64,000 bases of DNA from Palsa-504 sp963753225 (GTDB lineage: Bacteria > Actinomycetota > Actinomycetes > Streptosporangiales > Streptosporangiaceae): the NCBI GenBank assembly GCA_963753225.1, contig CAVWBQ010000021.1, positions 1-64,000 on the forward strand, read 5' to 3'. A program made the position numbers and the translations under genes. Below, in pieces: positions 32,471 to 40,881 of the stretch. Below the pieces are notes generated by a model, which did no database searches, was not told where the DNA came from, and saw only the letters and a program-made list of their open reading frames with translations. How positions within the stretch are numbered: the stretch's first letter is position 1; each line of letters opens with the position of its first letter.

Positions 32471-32952
32471 CAACGGAATACCTTGGCCGCCCGGCCCGGC
32501 CTGCGCCTTCGTGCCTGGGCCTGTGCTCGGCTTCGGGCTGGCCAGTCACCTGCGGCGCCCTCGCCCTCCGGCGGAGCGTTGAACACGTTGTCCTGCCGGT
32601 TGTGATCCCCGATCTGCACGCCCTGTGCCCCCCGCACATCGACCGTGTACTTTCCCGCCCGCCCGCCAGCCTCGCCGATCAGGTCCAGCAGTGCCTTCGC
32701 CGCGGCGATCAGGTCACGGTCACCGTCTGCTCCGGCCTCGGCCAGCTCCGCCATCAGTGGCGCCTGCCAGGTCTCGGGGGCCTGCTCATGCTTGGCGAGC
32801 ACCAACTCGGCGCCCGGCCTGCCGCCGAGCCGCTTTTTCACCAGAGCCTTCAGACCGGCGTAGGCATCCTTCACCATCGCCGACACGGTGTCCTGAACCC
32901 CTAGTGCCGCGCCTGCCGCCAGAGCAGTCACAATTAGCGTGATCGGATCCAT
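32470..32952 (-). CDS. Candidate amyloid-signalling effector with RHIM-like motif
   Basis: This is a 160-residue intact protein. The N-terminus is hydrophobic and amphipathic (DPITLIVTALAAGAALGVQD). It is followed by charged helices (VKDAYAGLKALVKKRLGG; LVLAKHEQAPETWQAPLMAE; DLIAAAKALLDLIGEAGGR). Near the C-terminus (residues 108-124) lies RGAQGVQIGDHNRQDNVF, with VQIG at 112-115. This is the (I/V)-Q-(I/V/L)-G core of RHIM-type amyloid motifs and matches the motif at the N-terminus of the adjacent NLR-like protein. The all-helical domain with a hydrophobic N-terminus resembles bacterial Bell-type effectors, thought to attack membranes when nucleated. The last 35 residues are low-complexity. 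The stop overlaps the NLR start, so both are made together. Function is inferred from architecture. Confidence 0.75.
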   Translation of the reverse strand: MDPITLIVTALAAGAALGVQDTVSAMVKDAYAGLKALVKKRLGGRPGAELVLAKHEQAPETWQAPLMAELAEAGADGDRDLIAAAKALLDLIGEAGGRAGKYTVDVRGAQGVQIGDHNRQDNVFNAPPEGEGAAGDWPARSRAQAQARRRRPGRAAKVFR

Positions 32953-33437
32953 CCCGCCACACCCCGTTCACGCGCAGTAATGCCACCACACTACGACAAT
33001 CCACCACGGATTGACAGCGAGGAGCCATACCTATAAATGACTGCCGTCACGTCCTCCAGCAGGTAGCTGCTTACATCGCCCGCTCCCGAGCCTGCCCACC
33101 GGGTTGGAGAGACCCAAGAACGGATTATCTGCGCGGGTAACCCTATTCGATCCGCGCACTCCACCCGCCTCAACTCTGTCGCCTGACTGCCTTATGATGA
33201 TATTCTTCCGCAACCTGGCTACAGCAAGGCTGGCCGAATTAAGGACGACCAGTCGGGACAGTGCATCAATATTCAATAGCAACGTCCTCAATTCGGCATG
33301 TGAGAGCATCAACCGATCTCGAACCTCGATGGGACGTAAGTCTTCGGAAATCGTGTGACGTGACTGTCGGCGTCATCGGGGGCTTGTGGCCGCGACACGC
33401 TGGCGCGGGGTGCGTGATTTGCGGCTGCTGAGGGTGT
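32953..33437. other. Upstream region of the NLR operon
   Basis: This region is AT-richer than the flanks and should hold the promoter of the minus-strand effector/NLR operon. A minus-strand frame at 33031-33312 starting MLSHAELRTLLLNIDALSRL looks partly protein-like, but its second half is doubtful and I do not call it a gene. The right part (from about 33360) is likely the left end of the IS66-type element. Confidence 0.4.
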
Positions 33438-34890
33438 TTGGTGTGCTGCGTGGCGGTCGCGGCTGGCGTGGTTCCGGATGCTGAGGCATCGTCTGGTGAT
33501 GCGCTGGCTGTAGCGCTGGACGCGAACCGGGAGCTGTCGGAGCTGGCCGAGCGGCAGCGGGCGGAGATCGCGGGGCTGCGGGAGCAGGTCGCGCGTCTTC
33601 TGGAGCGGGATGCGGAGCGGGACGCTGAGCTGGAGGAGCTCGCGCTGGTTTCGCGGTGCTGCAGCGGATCGTGTTCGGCCGGTCGTCGGAGAAATCCGGC
33701 CCGGAGCCTCCGGACGGCGGCAGTGATGATGCTGCTGCTGGCGGCGGGCGGGACACGGGACCGCGGCAAGAGAAGGAGGTGAAACGCGGTCCGGGGGCGC
33801 GTTCGGGGCGGCGGGACTACTCGGGGCTGCCGCGGTTCGAGGTGTTCTGGGACTTCCCGGGCGGCGGGTACTGCTGCCCGGGATGCGGGGAGCCGTTCAG
33901 CCTCCTGGGCGATCACTGGTCCGGGGAGCAGCTGGACTGGCAGGTGATCATCCGGCTGGTCGCGAACTGCCAGCGCCGCTATAGGAGAGCGTGCCGGTGC
34001 CGGGGGCCGGCGACGGTGATGGCGCCGGGGCCGCCGAAGGCGATCGGGAAGGGCCTGTTCACGAACGGGTTCATCGCGATGCTGCTGGTGGAGCGGTTCG
34101 AGGCGGGCCGGTCGGCGAACTCGCTGGCGACGGGCCTGGCCCGGCAGGGAGCGGAGATCTCGCCCGCGACGTTGGCCGGGACGGTCGCGCAGGCCGGGGG
34201 GCTGCTGGTGCCGGTGGAGGAGGCGATCGCGGCCCGGAACCGGGACTCGTGGCATCTGCACGCGGACGAGACGTCATGGCGGGTGTTCTCCCCGGCGACG
34301 GCGGACGGCCCGGCGAAATTCTGGCTGTGGGTGTTCATCGGGGCGGACACGGTCTGCTTCGTGATGGACCCGGCCCGGTCCGGGGAGGTCCTGGCCCGCC
34401 ACGCCGGCATGGACGAGGACACCGGGCAGCTCACCCGCGGCGAGGACGGCGGGCCGCGCCGGCTGGTGATCTCCACCGATTTCTACGCGGTGTACGAATC
34501 CGCGGGCAAGAAGGCCGGGGGCTGGTCAATCTCTACTGCTTGCGCATGTCCGGAGGTACTTCGTCCGGGCGGGCGACGCGAACCCGGCTCAGCTGCGGTA
34601 CTGGGCGCAGGCGTGGCTGGACCGGTTCCGGGCCCTGTACCCCGCCCACGACGAACTGGCGGCCGCCTGGCAGGAGGCCGCCGCCCCGCCCCGGGCAGGA
34701 AGCAGCAGCCGCGGAACGGCTGGAGAAGGCTCGGCATGGGACGCCGCGATCGCCGTGATCGACGAGAGCGGAAGAAGCAGGCGCAGGCCCCTGGCCTGCA
34801 GGAACCCGCGAAGAAGGCACTCGCGACCCTGGGCCGCGAGTGGGACGGGCTTATCGCGCACCGGGATTACCCCATGATCGGCCTGGACAA
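33438..34890 (+). pseudogene. IS66-family transposase, truncated and frame-disrupted
   Basis: The N-terminal coiled coil (LAERQRAEIAGLREQVARLL) is followed after a frame change near 33655 by QRIVFGRSSEKSG. Then come the zinc-finger-like YCCPGCGEPF segment and the catalytic core: LHADETSWRVF (first Asp) and LVISTDFYAVYESAGKKAGG (second Asp). A second break near 34530 leads to HVRRYFVRAGDANPAQLRYW. The gene is cut at IGLDN (34890), immediately before the expected N-x-A-E-R segment that carries the catalytic Glu. What follows is the left end of the recombinase composite, so insertion of that element explains the truncation. Confidence 0.82.
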
Positions 34891-34904
34891 TTATCCCGAT
34901 GCTG

Positions 34905-34982
34905 CGGTTATGCCGATGTCCGCGGGCAGCGGCGGTCCCGCTGCTGGTCAGGGTGGTGCCCTCGCCGCATAGTGCGGCATAA
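34905..34982. repeat. Left terminal motif pair of the composite
   Basis: CGGTTATGCCG (34905-34915) and the inverted CGGCATAA (34975-34982) are separated by about 68 bp centre to centre. The same two motifs occur in mirror order at the right end (47307-47314 and 47364-47374), spaced about 58 bp. They probably are recombinase binding sites at the RIT-type ends. Confidence 0.6.
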
Positions 34983-35036
34983 CTACGGACTGAGCGACGA
35001 TCTTCTCTTCCCATCCGAGATGGAGAGGAGAAGATC

Positions 35037-36212
35037 ATGGAGTCTTCGGAACTGGGGCAGCACGCGGAGGGGTTTGTTGCCTGGCTCGGCCGGCTCGGGT
35101 ACTCGCCGCGGACCTGCGAGGCGCAGGTCGCGCTTTTGCGGCACCTGGGACACTGGCTCGCGGACCAGGACCTGCCGCTGTCCGGCCTGAGCAGCGAGGT
35201 GGCCGGCGAGTACGCCGCTGCCCGCCGCGGGCGGGCGCAGCTGCGATCCGAGCGAGCACTCCGGCCTGTGCTGAGCTACCTGCGGGAACTCGGCGCCGTC
35301 CCGCCCGCTGCGGCTGTCGTGCCGCACGAGCCCGTGGACCTGCTGCTAGCGCGGTTCGGGGGATGGCTGTCCCGTGAGCGGGGCCTGGCCCCGGCCACGG
35401 TGTCCAGCTACCTTCACCAGGCACGGCCATTCGCCGATGCGTGCGCCGGGCAGTTCGGCGGCCTGACCGCCGCCCGGGTCTCGTCCCTTGCCGCTGAGGG
35501 CGCCTCGGGGCTGCTGCCCCGGTCTGCGCAGGTCCGGGCGAACGCCGTCCGGGCGCTGCTGCGCTTCGCCTGGCTGGAAGGCCTGACCGCCGTCCCGCTC
35601 GCGGAGTTCGTCGGGTCATTCGCCGCCCCGGCCGGCCCGGCCATCCCGAAAGGCCTCAGCCCCGTTCAGGCGGCGGAGTTCCTCGCGTTCGTGCGGTCGG
35701 CCCCGGGCGGGCTGCGGAACGAGCCGATGATGGCGCTGCTCCTGCGGCTGGCGCTGCGGGCCGGGGAGGCCGCCGGGCTGCTCCTGGACGACATCTCCTG
35801 GCGCCAGGGAGTCATCACCGTCCGAGGCAAGAGGAACCGGGCTGACCAGGTTCCGCTGCCGGCCGACGTCGGCGGGCCGCTGGCCCGCTACCTGCGCGAG
35901 GGGCGCCCGGCAGGGACGGCGCACCGGCAGGTGTTCCTGGCGCTGGACGCGCCGCATGCCCCGGTGACCGGGTTCGCGGTGACGAGCGTCGCCGGCCGTG
36001 CCCTGCGCGATGCCGGGATCAGCGGGAGCGGCGCCGCCCACCTGCTCCGGCACACCGCGGCCTGCGGAGTGCTCGCCGGCGGGGGCGGCCTGGCCGAGGC
36101 CGGGGAGCTGCTGCGGCATGACGGCCCGCAGGTGACCGCCGTCTATGCCCGGTCCGACCTGGCCGCGCTCCGGTCGATAGCCAGGCCCTGGCCGGAAGGA
36201 GGACCGCGGTGA
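35037..36212 (+). CDS. Tyrosine recombinase, first gene of left RIT-like unit
   Basis: This is a 391-residue site-specific recombinase with an N-terminal SAM-like core-binding domain (residues 1-110, VAWLGRLGYSPRTCEAQVAL-like) and a C-terminal catalytic domain. Catalytic residues are visible: Arg in LALRAGEAAGLLLDDI, the H-x-x-R box HLLRHTAACGVLAG, the second His in LLRHDGPQVTAVYARSD and the nucleophile Tyr in the same segment. The ATG follows a GAGGAGA ribosome binding site. It overlaps the next gene by 4 bp (GTGA). Position, size and order match the first gene of RIT elements, which act jointly to move a cargo-less element. The counterpart at 45997-47223 is similar but clearly diverged. Confidence 0.88.
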   Translation: MESSELGQHAEGFVAWLGRLGYSPRTCEAQVALLRHLGHWLADQDLPLSGLSSEVAGEYAAARRGRAQLRSERALRPVLSYLRELGAVPPAAAVVPHEPVDLLLARFGGWLSRERGLAPATVSSYLHQARPFADACAGQFGGLTAARVSSLAAEGASGLLPRSAQVRANAVRALLRFAWLEGLTAVPLAEFVGSFAAPAGPAIPKGLSPVQAAEFLAFVRSAPGGLRNEPMMALLLRLALRAGEAAGLLLDDISWRQGVITVRGKRNRADQVPLPADVGGPLARYLREGRPAGTAHRQVFLALDAPHAPVTGFAVTSVAGRALRDAGISGSGAAHLLRHTAACGVLAGGGGLAEAGELLRHDGPQVTAVYARSDLAALRSIARPWPEGGPR

Positions 36213-37141
36213 GCACGGACCTGCGCGCGGCGATCGCGGGCCACCTGGCCGGGCGCCGGGCCCGCGGCTACCGGCTCGAAGGACGCGAGCGCCTGCTCGG
36301 CGCGTTCCTGGACAGCCTGGACGCCCGCGGCCAGACCCGGATCACGGTGCCCGCCGCGATCACGTTCGCGACCGCCCCGGCCGGGACCACCCGGGCCTGG
36401 CACGCCCAGCGGCTCGCGGCCGTGCGGTCATTCGCCGGCGACGTCCACGCCGTGGACCCGGCCGCCGCCGACCCGGTCCCCGGGGGACTCATCCCGGGCA
36501 GGACCGCCCGCCGGGTCCCTTACCTGTATTCCGGTGAGGAGACCGCCCGGCTCATGGCCGCGGCCGGGAGGCTTCCGTCGCCGGTGCTGGCGGCCAGCAT
36601 GCGCACGCTCATCGGCCTGCTGGCCAGTACCGGCATCCGCAGCGGCGAGGCGTTCGCCCTGGACACCGGCGACCTGGACACCGAGGCGCAGGTGCTGACG
36701 GTCACCGGCAAGTACGGCAGGAAGCGGCTGATCGCGCTGCACCCGTCGGCCGCCCGGGCTCTCTCGGATTACCTGCGGTTCCGGGAACAGCACGCCGCGG
36801 ACGGCACCGCCGCCCTGTTCACCGGCCAGGCGGGCCGCCGCCTCGGACGCAGCGTGGCCTACCCGGCGTTCCGGTCGCTGACTGCCGGATGCGGCCTGGA
36901 GCCCCAGCCCGGCTGCAGGTCCCCGCGACTGCACGATTTCCGTCATTCCCTCGCGGTCAGCACCCTCCTCGACGCGCACCGCCAGGGCCGTGACGTGGAC
37001 GCCTGCATCGCGGTCCTGTCCACTCATCTCGGGCATATCGGCCCGGCTCACACGTACTGGTACCTGACGATCACGCCCGCGCTCGCCGACGCTGTTTCCG
37101 AGCGCGCGGCCCTGTATTACCAGGGAGGGAACTTCCGATGA
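36209..37141 (+). CDS. Tyrosine recombinase, second gene of left RIT-like unit
   Basis: This is a 310-residue recombinase. The N-terminal part reads GHLAGRRARGYRLEGRERLL. The catalytic domain has Arg in LASTGIRSGEAFALDTGDLD, HDFRHSLAVSTLLDAHRQGR, the long insert typical of this subgroup (DVDACIAVLSTHLGHIGPAH) and the Tyr in TYWYLTITPALAD. The start is GTG, overlapping the upstream stop, and the stop overlaps the ATG of the third gene (ATGA). The three recombinases were therefore translated as one unit. The same subgroup is found at 45071-46000. Confidence 0.88.
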   Translation: MSTDLRAAIAGHLAGRRARGYRLEGRERLLGAFLDSLDARGQTRITVPAAITFATAPAGTTRAWHAQRLAAVRSFAGDVHAVDPAAADPVPGGLIPGRTARRVPYLYSGEETARLMAAAGRLPSPVLAASMRTLIGLLASTGIRSGEAFALDTGDLDTEAQVLTVTGKYGRKRLIALHPSAARALSDYLRFREQHAADGTAALFTGQAGRRLGRSVAYPAFRSLTAGCGLEPQPGCRSPRLHDFRHSLAVSTLLDAHRQGRDVDACIAVLSTHLGHIGPAHTYWYLTITPALADAVSERAALYYQGGNFR

Positions 37142-37251
37142 CCGCCCTCGCCCCCGCCGTCGAGTCGTTCTTCACTGACTACCTCATCGCCCAGCGCGGC
37201 GCCAGCCCGCACACTATCGCGTCCTCCCCTATTGACCGAACTTGGGGTTGA
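37138..37251 (+). pseudogene. Third RIT-like recombinase, 5' fragment cut by Tn554-like insertion
   Basis: Only the first 30 codons remain: MTALAPAVESFFTDYLIAQR then GASPHTIAS, the standard N-terminal start of a tyrosine recombinase. Family members continue with S-Y-R-D-T; here the sequence changes after the IAS codons and ends at a TGA within the inserted element. The ATG overlaps the stop of the upstream gene. A fragment cut at the same place lies in inverted orientation at 44904-45074. Confidence 0.8.
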
Positions 37252-38569
37252 TCTTTCAGGCTTGAGCGATGTGAGGACGGTCTGGCGGCTACCGTCTCGG
37301 ACCGTGATCTCAGACGGGGATGCGCCGCGTGACCTTGCGGCACTGGTGGTTCCGCTGACCGGGTTGGTGCAGGACACCGGGGACGTATTCGTGCCGTGGC
37401 GGCTGGCCGACGCGGCCGGGGCGGTGGTGGAACCGGTAAGCGCGTTCCTGGCGGAGTTGCAGGCATCGGGCCGGTCCGAGGCGACACTGAAGTCGTACTG
37501 CAAGGCCCTGCTGCGCTGGTTCCGGTTCCTGTGGGCGATCTCGGTGCCGTGGGATCAGGCGACCCGGGCCGAGGCGCGGGACTTCTGCCGCTGGCTTCAG
37601 CTGGCCGACAAGCCGGCCCGCCCGCATTGGCGGCGACCCGGCGATCCTCCGGCGCCGCGGCCGGATCCGGGGGCGGTGAACCCGGTGACCGGCAAGTCCG
37701 CCCCGGGCCGCAGGTATGCGGCATCGACAGTGGCGCACTGCGAGACGGTGATCCGCACGTTCTATGAGTTTCACCTGGACGCCGGATCCGGGCCGATGGT
37801 GAACCCGTTCCCGCTGGCCCGCCACGGGCGGGCTCATCCGCACCACAACCCGATGGACCCCTTCAGGTCCGAGCGCGCCGGCTTGTACCGGCCCAAGCTG
37901 GCCCGCAGGCTGCCGCGGCAGATCCCCGATGACATGTTCACGAAGGTGTTCGCGGCGCTGCGTTCGGATCGTGACCGGGCGCTGGTGGCTTTCTGGGTGT
38001 CCAGCGGGGCGCGGGCAGCGGAGCTGCTGGGCTCAGCAGCCGGCGACCCTGACCCGGCCCGTCAGGTGATCAGCGTGGTCCGCAAGGGCTCCCGGGCGAT
38101 CCAGGAGCTGCCCGCCTGCCCGGATGCGTTCGTTTACCTGGCGTTGTATCAGCACCGGCTGCAGGGCAAGGTCACCTTCGCTGCCGATGATCCGTTGTGG
38201 TGGACGCTGCGGCCGCCGTACCGGCAGCTGACCTACGATGCGGCGCGGATGATGTTCACCCGGGCGGGCGCGGTGCTCGGCGCCGATTACTCTTTGCACG
38301 ATCTGCGGCACACTGCGGCATACAGAATGGCCCGTGACCCGAAGATGCTGCTCACCGACATCCAGTGGATCTTGGGTCACCGGCATCTGTCCACCACGCA
38401 GGTCTACCTGAACCCGCTGCCCGAGGATGTCATCGCCTCTGCTGTCGCGTACTTCCAGCGCCGCGGCCAGGCCGCGCCGGCGACGGCCGCGCCGTGCGCG
38501 GAGCCGGGCGCCGCACCGGTATATGACCCCGCCAGCCTGCGCATCCTGTTCGGCACGGACGGGTCGTGA
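37232..38569 (+). CDS. Tn554 TnpA-like tyrosine recombinase (outer copy)
   Basis: This is a 445-residue recombinase if it starts at TTG 37232, which lies in the terminal repeat. A GTG at 37271 better matches the N-terminus of the second copy at 40865. The N-terminal domain reads VVEPVSAFLAELQASGRSEA and LKSYCKALLRWFRFLWAI. The catalytic domain shows Arg in SSGARAAELLGSAAG, HDLRHTAAYRMARDPKMLLT, the second His and Tyr in GHRHLSTTQVYLNPLPEDVI. It ends ILFGTDGS and overlaps the next gene by 4 bp (GTGA). It is paired with the large recombinase downstream, as TnpA is with TnpB in Tn554. Tn554 TnpA is about 360 residues, so this is a longer relative. Confidence 0.85.
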   Translation: MTELGVDLSGLSDVRTVWRLPSRTVISDGDAPRDLAALVVPLTGLVQDTGDVFVPWRLADAAGAVVEPVSAFLAELQASGRSEATLKSYCKALLRWFRFLWAISVPWDQATRAEARDFCRWLQLADKPARPHWRRPGDPPAPRPDPGAVNPVTGKSAPGRRYAASTVAHCETVIRTFYEFHLDAGSGPMVNPFPLARHGRAHPHHNPMDPFRSERAGLYRPKLARRLPRQIPDDMFTKVFAALRSDRDRALVAFWVSSGARAAELLGSAAGDPDPARQVISVVRKGSRAIQELPACPDAFVYLALYQHRLQGKVTFAADDPLWWTLRPPYRQLTYDAARMMFTRAGAVLGADYSLHDLRHTAAYRMARDPKMLLTDIQWILGHRHLSTTQVYLNPLPEDVIASAVAYFQRRGQAAPATAAPCAEPGAAPVYDPASLRILFGTDGS

Positions 38570-40881
38570 CCGCCGCCGGCCAGGTGACCGCGCAGTCCGC
38601 AGCGGTCACTGGCACCGCCCGCGGGCCGGGTCGCAGGAAGATCGATGACCGGGAACTGCTGGGCCGGTTCCCGCCCCGGGCGGTCCCTGCTGCCTGGCCG
38701 GTGACCTTGATGGGCCGCGATCAGGTGTGGGGCCACCTGATCGCCGCGCCGTCCGCCAAGACCGGCAGTGCCCCGGAACGAGCCCGCCGCCGCGGTATGG
38801 CGATCGTGCTGGGCTGGCTGGAGGACCAGCCCGGTGGCACCTGGCAGGATCGCTGGCTCGCTGCGGGCGCCGAGGCCGATCCGGCCGCCGACTGGCGGCT
38901 GCTGCCGCTGGCGTGGAACCTGCACGGCAGCGAGGGCAAACCGCGCCAGCGTGATCAGCACGCGGTGGCGCCGGGCCTGCTGAGCCTGATCGCCGCCGAC
39001 GTGCTGCGGCCGGGCCTGGCCTGGCTGATTGGCTCCCGGACCCCCAAGTTCCTGGCGGCCGAGCTGGCTCGGGTCCGTGATCCCTCCGGTTTCGCCGCCG
39101 TGTCCGCACGTGCTCAGGCCACGCCCGTCAACCTGGCGGCCACCGGAGTTGCGCTGCACCGGATCGCGGCGATCGTGGCCGCCAAAGGCGGCGGTGTCGC
39201 CAGCGTCTGTGCCGGTGACTGCCTGGAGCTGCTGACCGCAGCAGCCGGGACATCCAGCTCATGGCAGGCCCGGAGCCCGTACTTCTACCAGCTGCTGCAC
39301 GCGGCCGGGATGCTGGAGGCCTCGGCCCCGCCGACGATCCGGATGGTCCGCTGGCGGGGGCAGCCTGCCATCGAGGAACTGGTCGGCAAGTGCGGCATCG
39401 AGTGCCGCCCAGTGCGAGACCTGCTGGTCACCTACCTGGCCGAGCGGCAGCCTGCCCTGGATTTCTCCACGCTGCGCCGCCTGGCCGACGATCTGGGCCG
39501 GCTGTTCTGGCGCGACCTGGAAGTGCACCATCCGGGCATCGACTCGCTGGCGCTGAGCGCCGGGGCCGCCACCGCATGGAAACAGCGCATCAAGGTCAAG
39601 CCGGCCCGGGCCGGCGAGCACCCCGGCAGCGCTACCGAACCCCGGATCAACGCCGACCAGCTGCTGGTCACCGTCCGTACGTTCTATGCCGACATCGCCC
39701 AGTGGGCTGCCGATGACCCTGGCCGCTGGGCCGCCTGGGCGGCACCCAACCCGGTCAAGGAAACCGCCGTCGCGTTGCGGAAGACCAAAACCCAGCGCAA
39801 GTCACGGATGGACCAGCGGACCCGCGAACGGCTCCCCGCGATGCCCGCGCTGCTGGCCCACGTCCGCGCCCAGCGCACGGCCACGCCCGGACGCCTCGCC
39901 GCCGCGGCCGCCGCGGCGCCCGGTGAGCTGTTCACCTCCGGTGGCGCCACGCTGCGCCGGACGGTCACCTCAGCCGGCAGGCAAGCGGTCCACGTGTGGG
40001 CCGAAGACCCTGCCAGCGGCGTGCGTGCCGATCTCACCGCAGCTGAAGACAACGCATTCTGGACCTGGGCGTGCACCGAAACCCTCAACGAGACAGGCAT
40101 CCGGGTTGAAGAGCTCGGCGAGATCTCCCACCACAGCCTGATCCAGTACCGGGACGACGGCACCGGTGAGGTAATCCCGCTGCTGCACATCGTCCCGTCC
40201 AAGACTGACCAGGAGCGCCTGGTCGTAATAAGCCCGGTGCTCACCAGCGTGCTCAGCGCGGTCATCTCCCGGATCCGTGACGCCACCGGCGCGGTTCCCT
40301 GCGTGCGCCGTTACGACCGCCATGAGCGGAAGTTCGACGACGCCACCGTGCCGCTGCTGTTCCAGCGCCGCTTCGGCGTGGAGAACCGGCCGATCCCATA
40401 CAGCGCGGTCCGGCTGTTCCTGGAGAAAGCCCTGGCCGCAGCCGGGATCACCGACGTCACCGGGCAGCCGCTCACCATGCAGCCCCATGACTTCCGGCGG
40501 ATCTTCATCACCGAGGCGATCTCCAACGGCATGCCGCCGCACATCTGCCAGCTGCTCGCCGGCCACAAGGACATCAACGTCACGATGAACTACAACACGA
40601 TCTATCCCCAGCAGGCCATCAACGCCCACCGGGACTTCATCGCCCGCCGCCGCGCCCTGCGCCCAGCCGACGAATACCGGCCCGTCACCGACGCCGAATG
40701 GAACGAATTCCGCGGCCACTTCGCCCGCCGGAAAGTCGCCCTCGGCGACTGCGGCCGCGCCTACGGAACCCCATGCGCGCACGAAAACGCCCCATTAACT
40801 GAACTAACTGCGATGTTTCAGCAGTTCATAGCGTGTTTTCGTTCATCGACGCTAACTTGTCCGCGTGATCGGATCAGATGA
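38566..40881 (+). CDS. Tn554 TnpB-like large tyrosine recombinase, C-terminus cut by nested insertion
   Basis: This is a 771-residue frame starting at GTG 38566. A long N-terminal part of unknown fold (about 430 residues) is followed by RKSRMDQRTRERLPAMPALL. The catalytic domain has Arg in LNETGIRVEELGEISHHSLI, HDFRRIFITEAISNGMPPHI, the second His in CQLLAGHKDINVTMNYNTIY and Tyr in the same segment. The C-terminal cysteine motif DCGRAYGTPCAHENA is broken after the codon for Ala by the nested element. The last 20 residues (PLTELTAMFQQ...) are encoded by that element. The missing tail is found at 44635-44925. The catalytic domain is complete, so the truncated protein might retain some activity. 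Confidence 0.85.
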   Translation: MTAAGQVTAQSAAVTGTARGPGRRKIDDRELLGRFPPRAVPAAWPVTLMGRDQVWGHLIAAPSAKTGSAPERARRRGMAIVLGWLEDQPGGTWQDRWLAAGAEADPAADWRLLPLAWNLHGSEGKPRQRDQHAVAPGLLSLIAADVLRPGLAWLIGSRTPKFLAAELARVRDPSGFAAVSARAQATPVNLAATGVALHRIAAIVAAKGGGVASVCAGDCLELLTAAAGTSSSWQARSPYFYQLLHAAGMLEASAPPTIRMVRWRGQPAIEELVGKCGIECRPVRDLLVTYLAERQPALDFSTLRRLADDLGRLFWRDLEVHHPGIDSLALSAGAATAWKQRIKVKPARAGEHPGSATEPRINADQLLVTVRTFYADIAQWAADDPGRWAAWAAPNPVKETAVALRKTKTQRKSRMDQRTRERLPAMPALLAHVRAQRTATPGRLAAAAAAAPGELFTSGGATLRRTVTSAGRQAVHVWAEDPASGVRADLTAAEDNAFWTWACTETLNETGIRVEELGEISHHSLIQYRDDGTGEVIPLLHIVPSKTDQERLVVISPVLTSVLSAVISRIRDATGAVPCVRRYDRHERKFDDATVPLLFQRRFGVENRPIPYSAVRLFLEKALAAAGITDVTGQPLTMQPHDFRRIFITEAISNGMPPHICQLLAGHKDINVTMNYNTIYPQQAINAHRDFIARRRALRPADEYRPVTDAEWNEFRGHFARRKVALGDCGRAYGTPCAHENAPLTELTAMFQQFIACFRSSTLTCPRDRIR

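Noticed and set aside
33031..33312. Minus-strand 93-codon frame upstream of the NLR effector
   Set aside because: The first half looks protein-like but the second half does not, and no ribosome binding site or family supports it.
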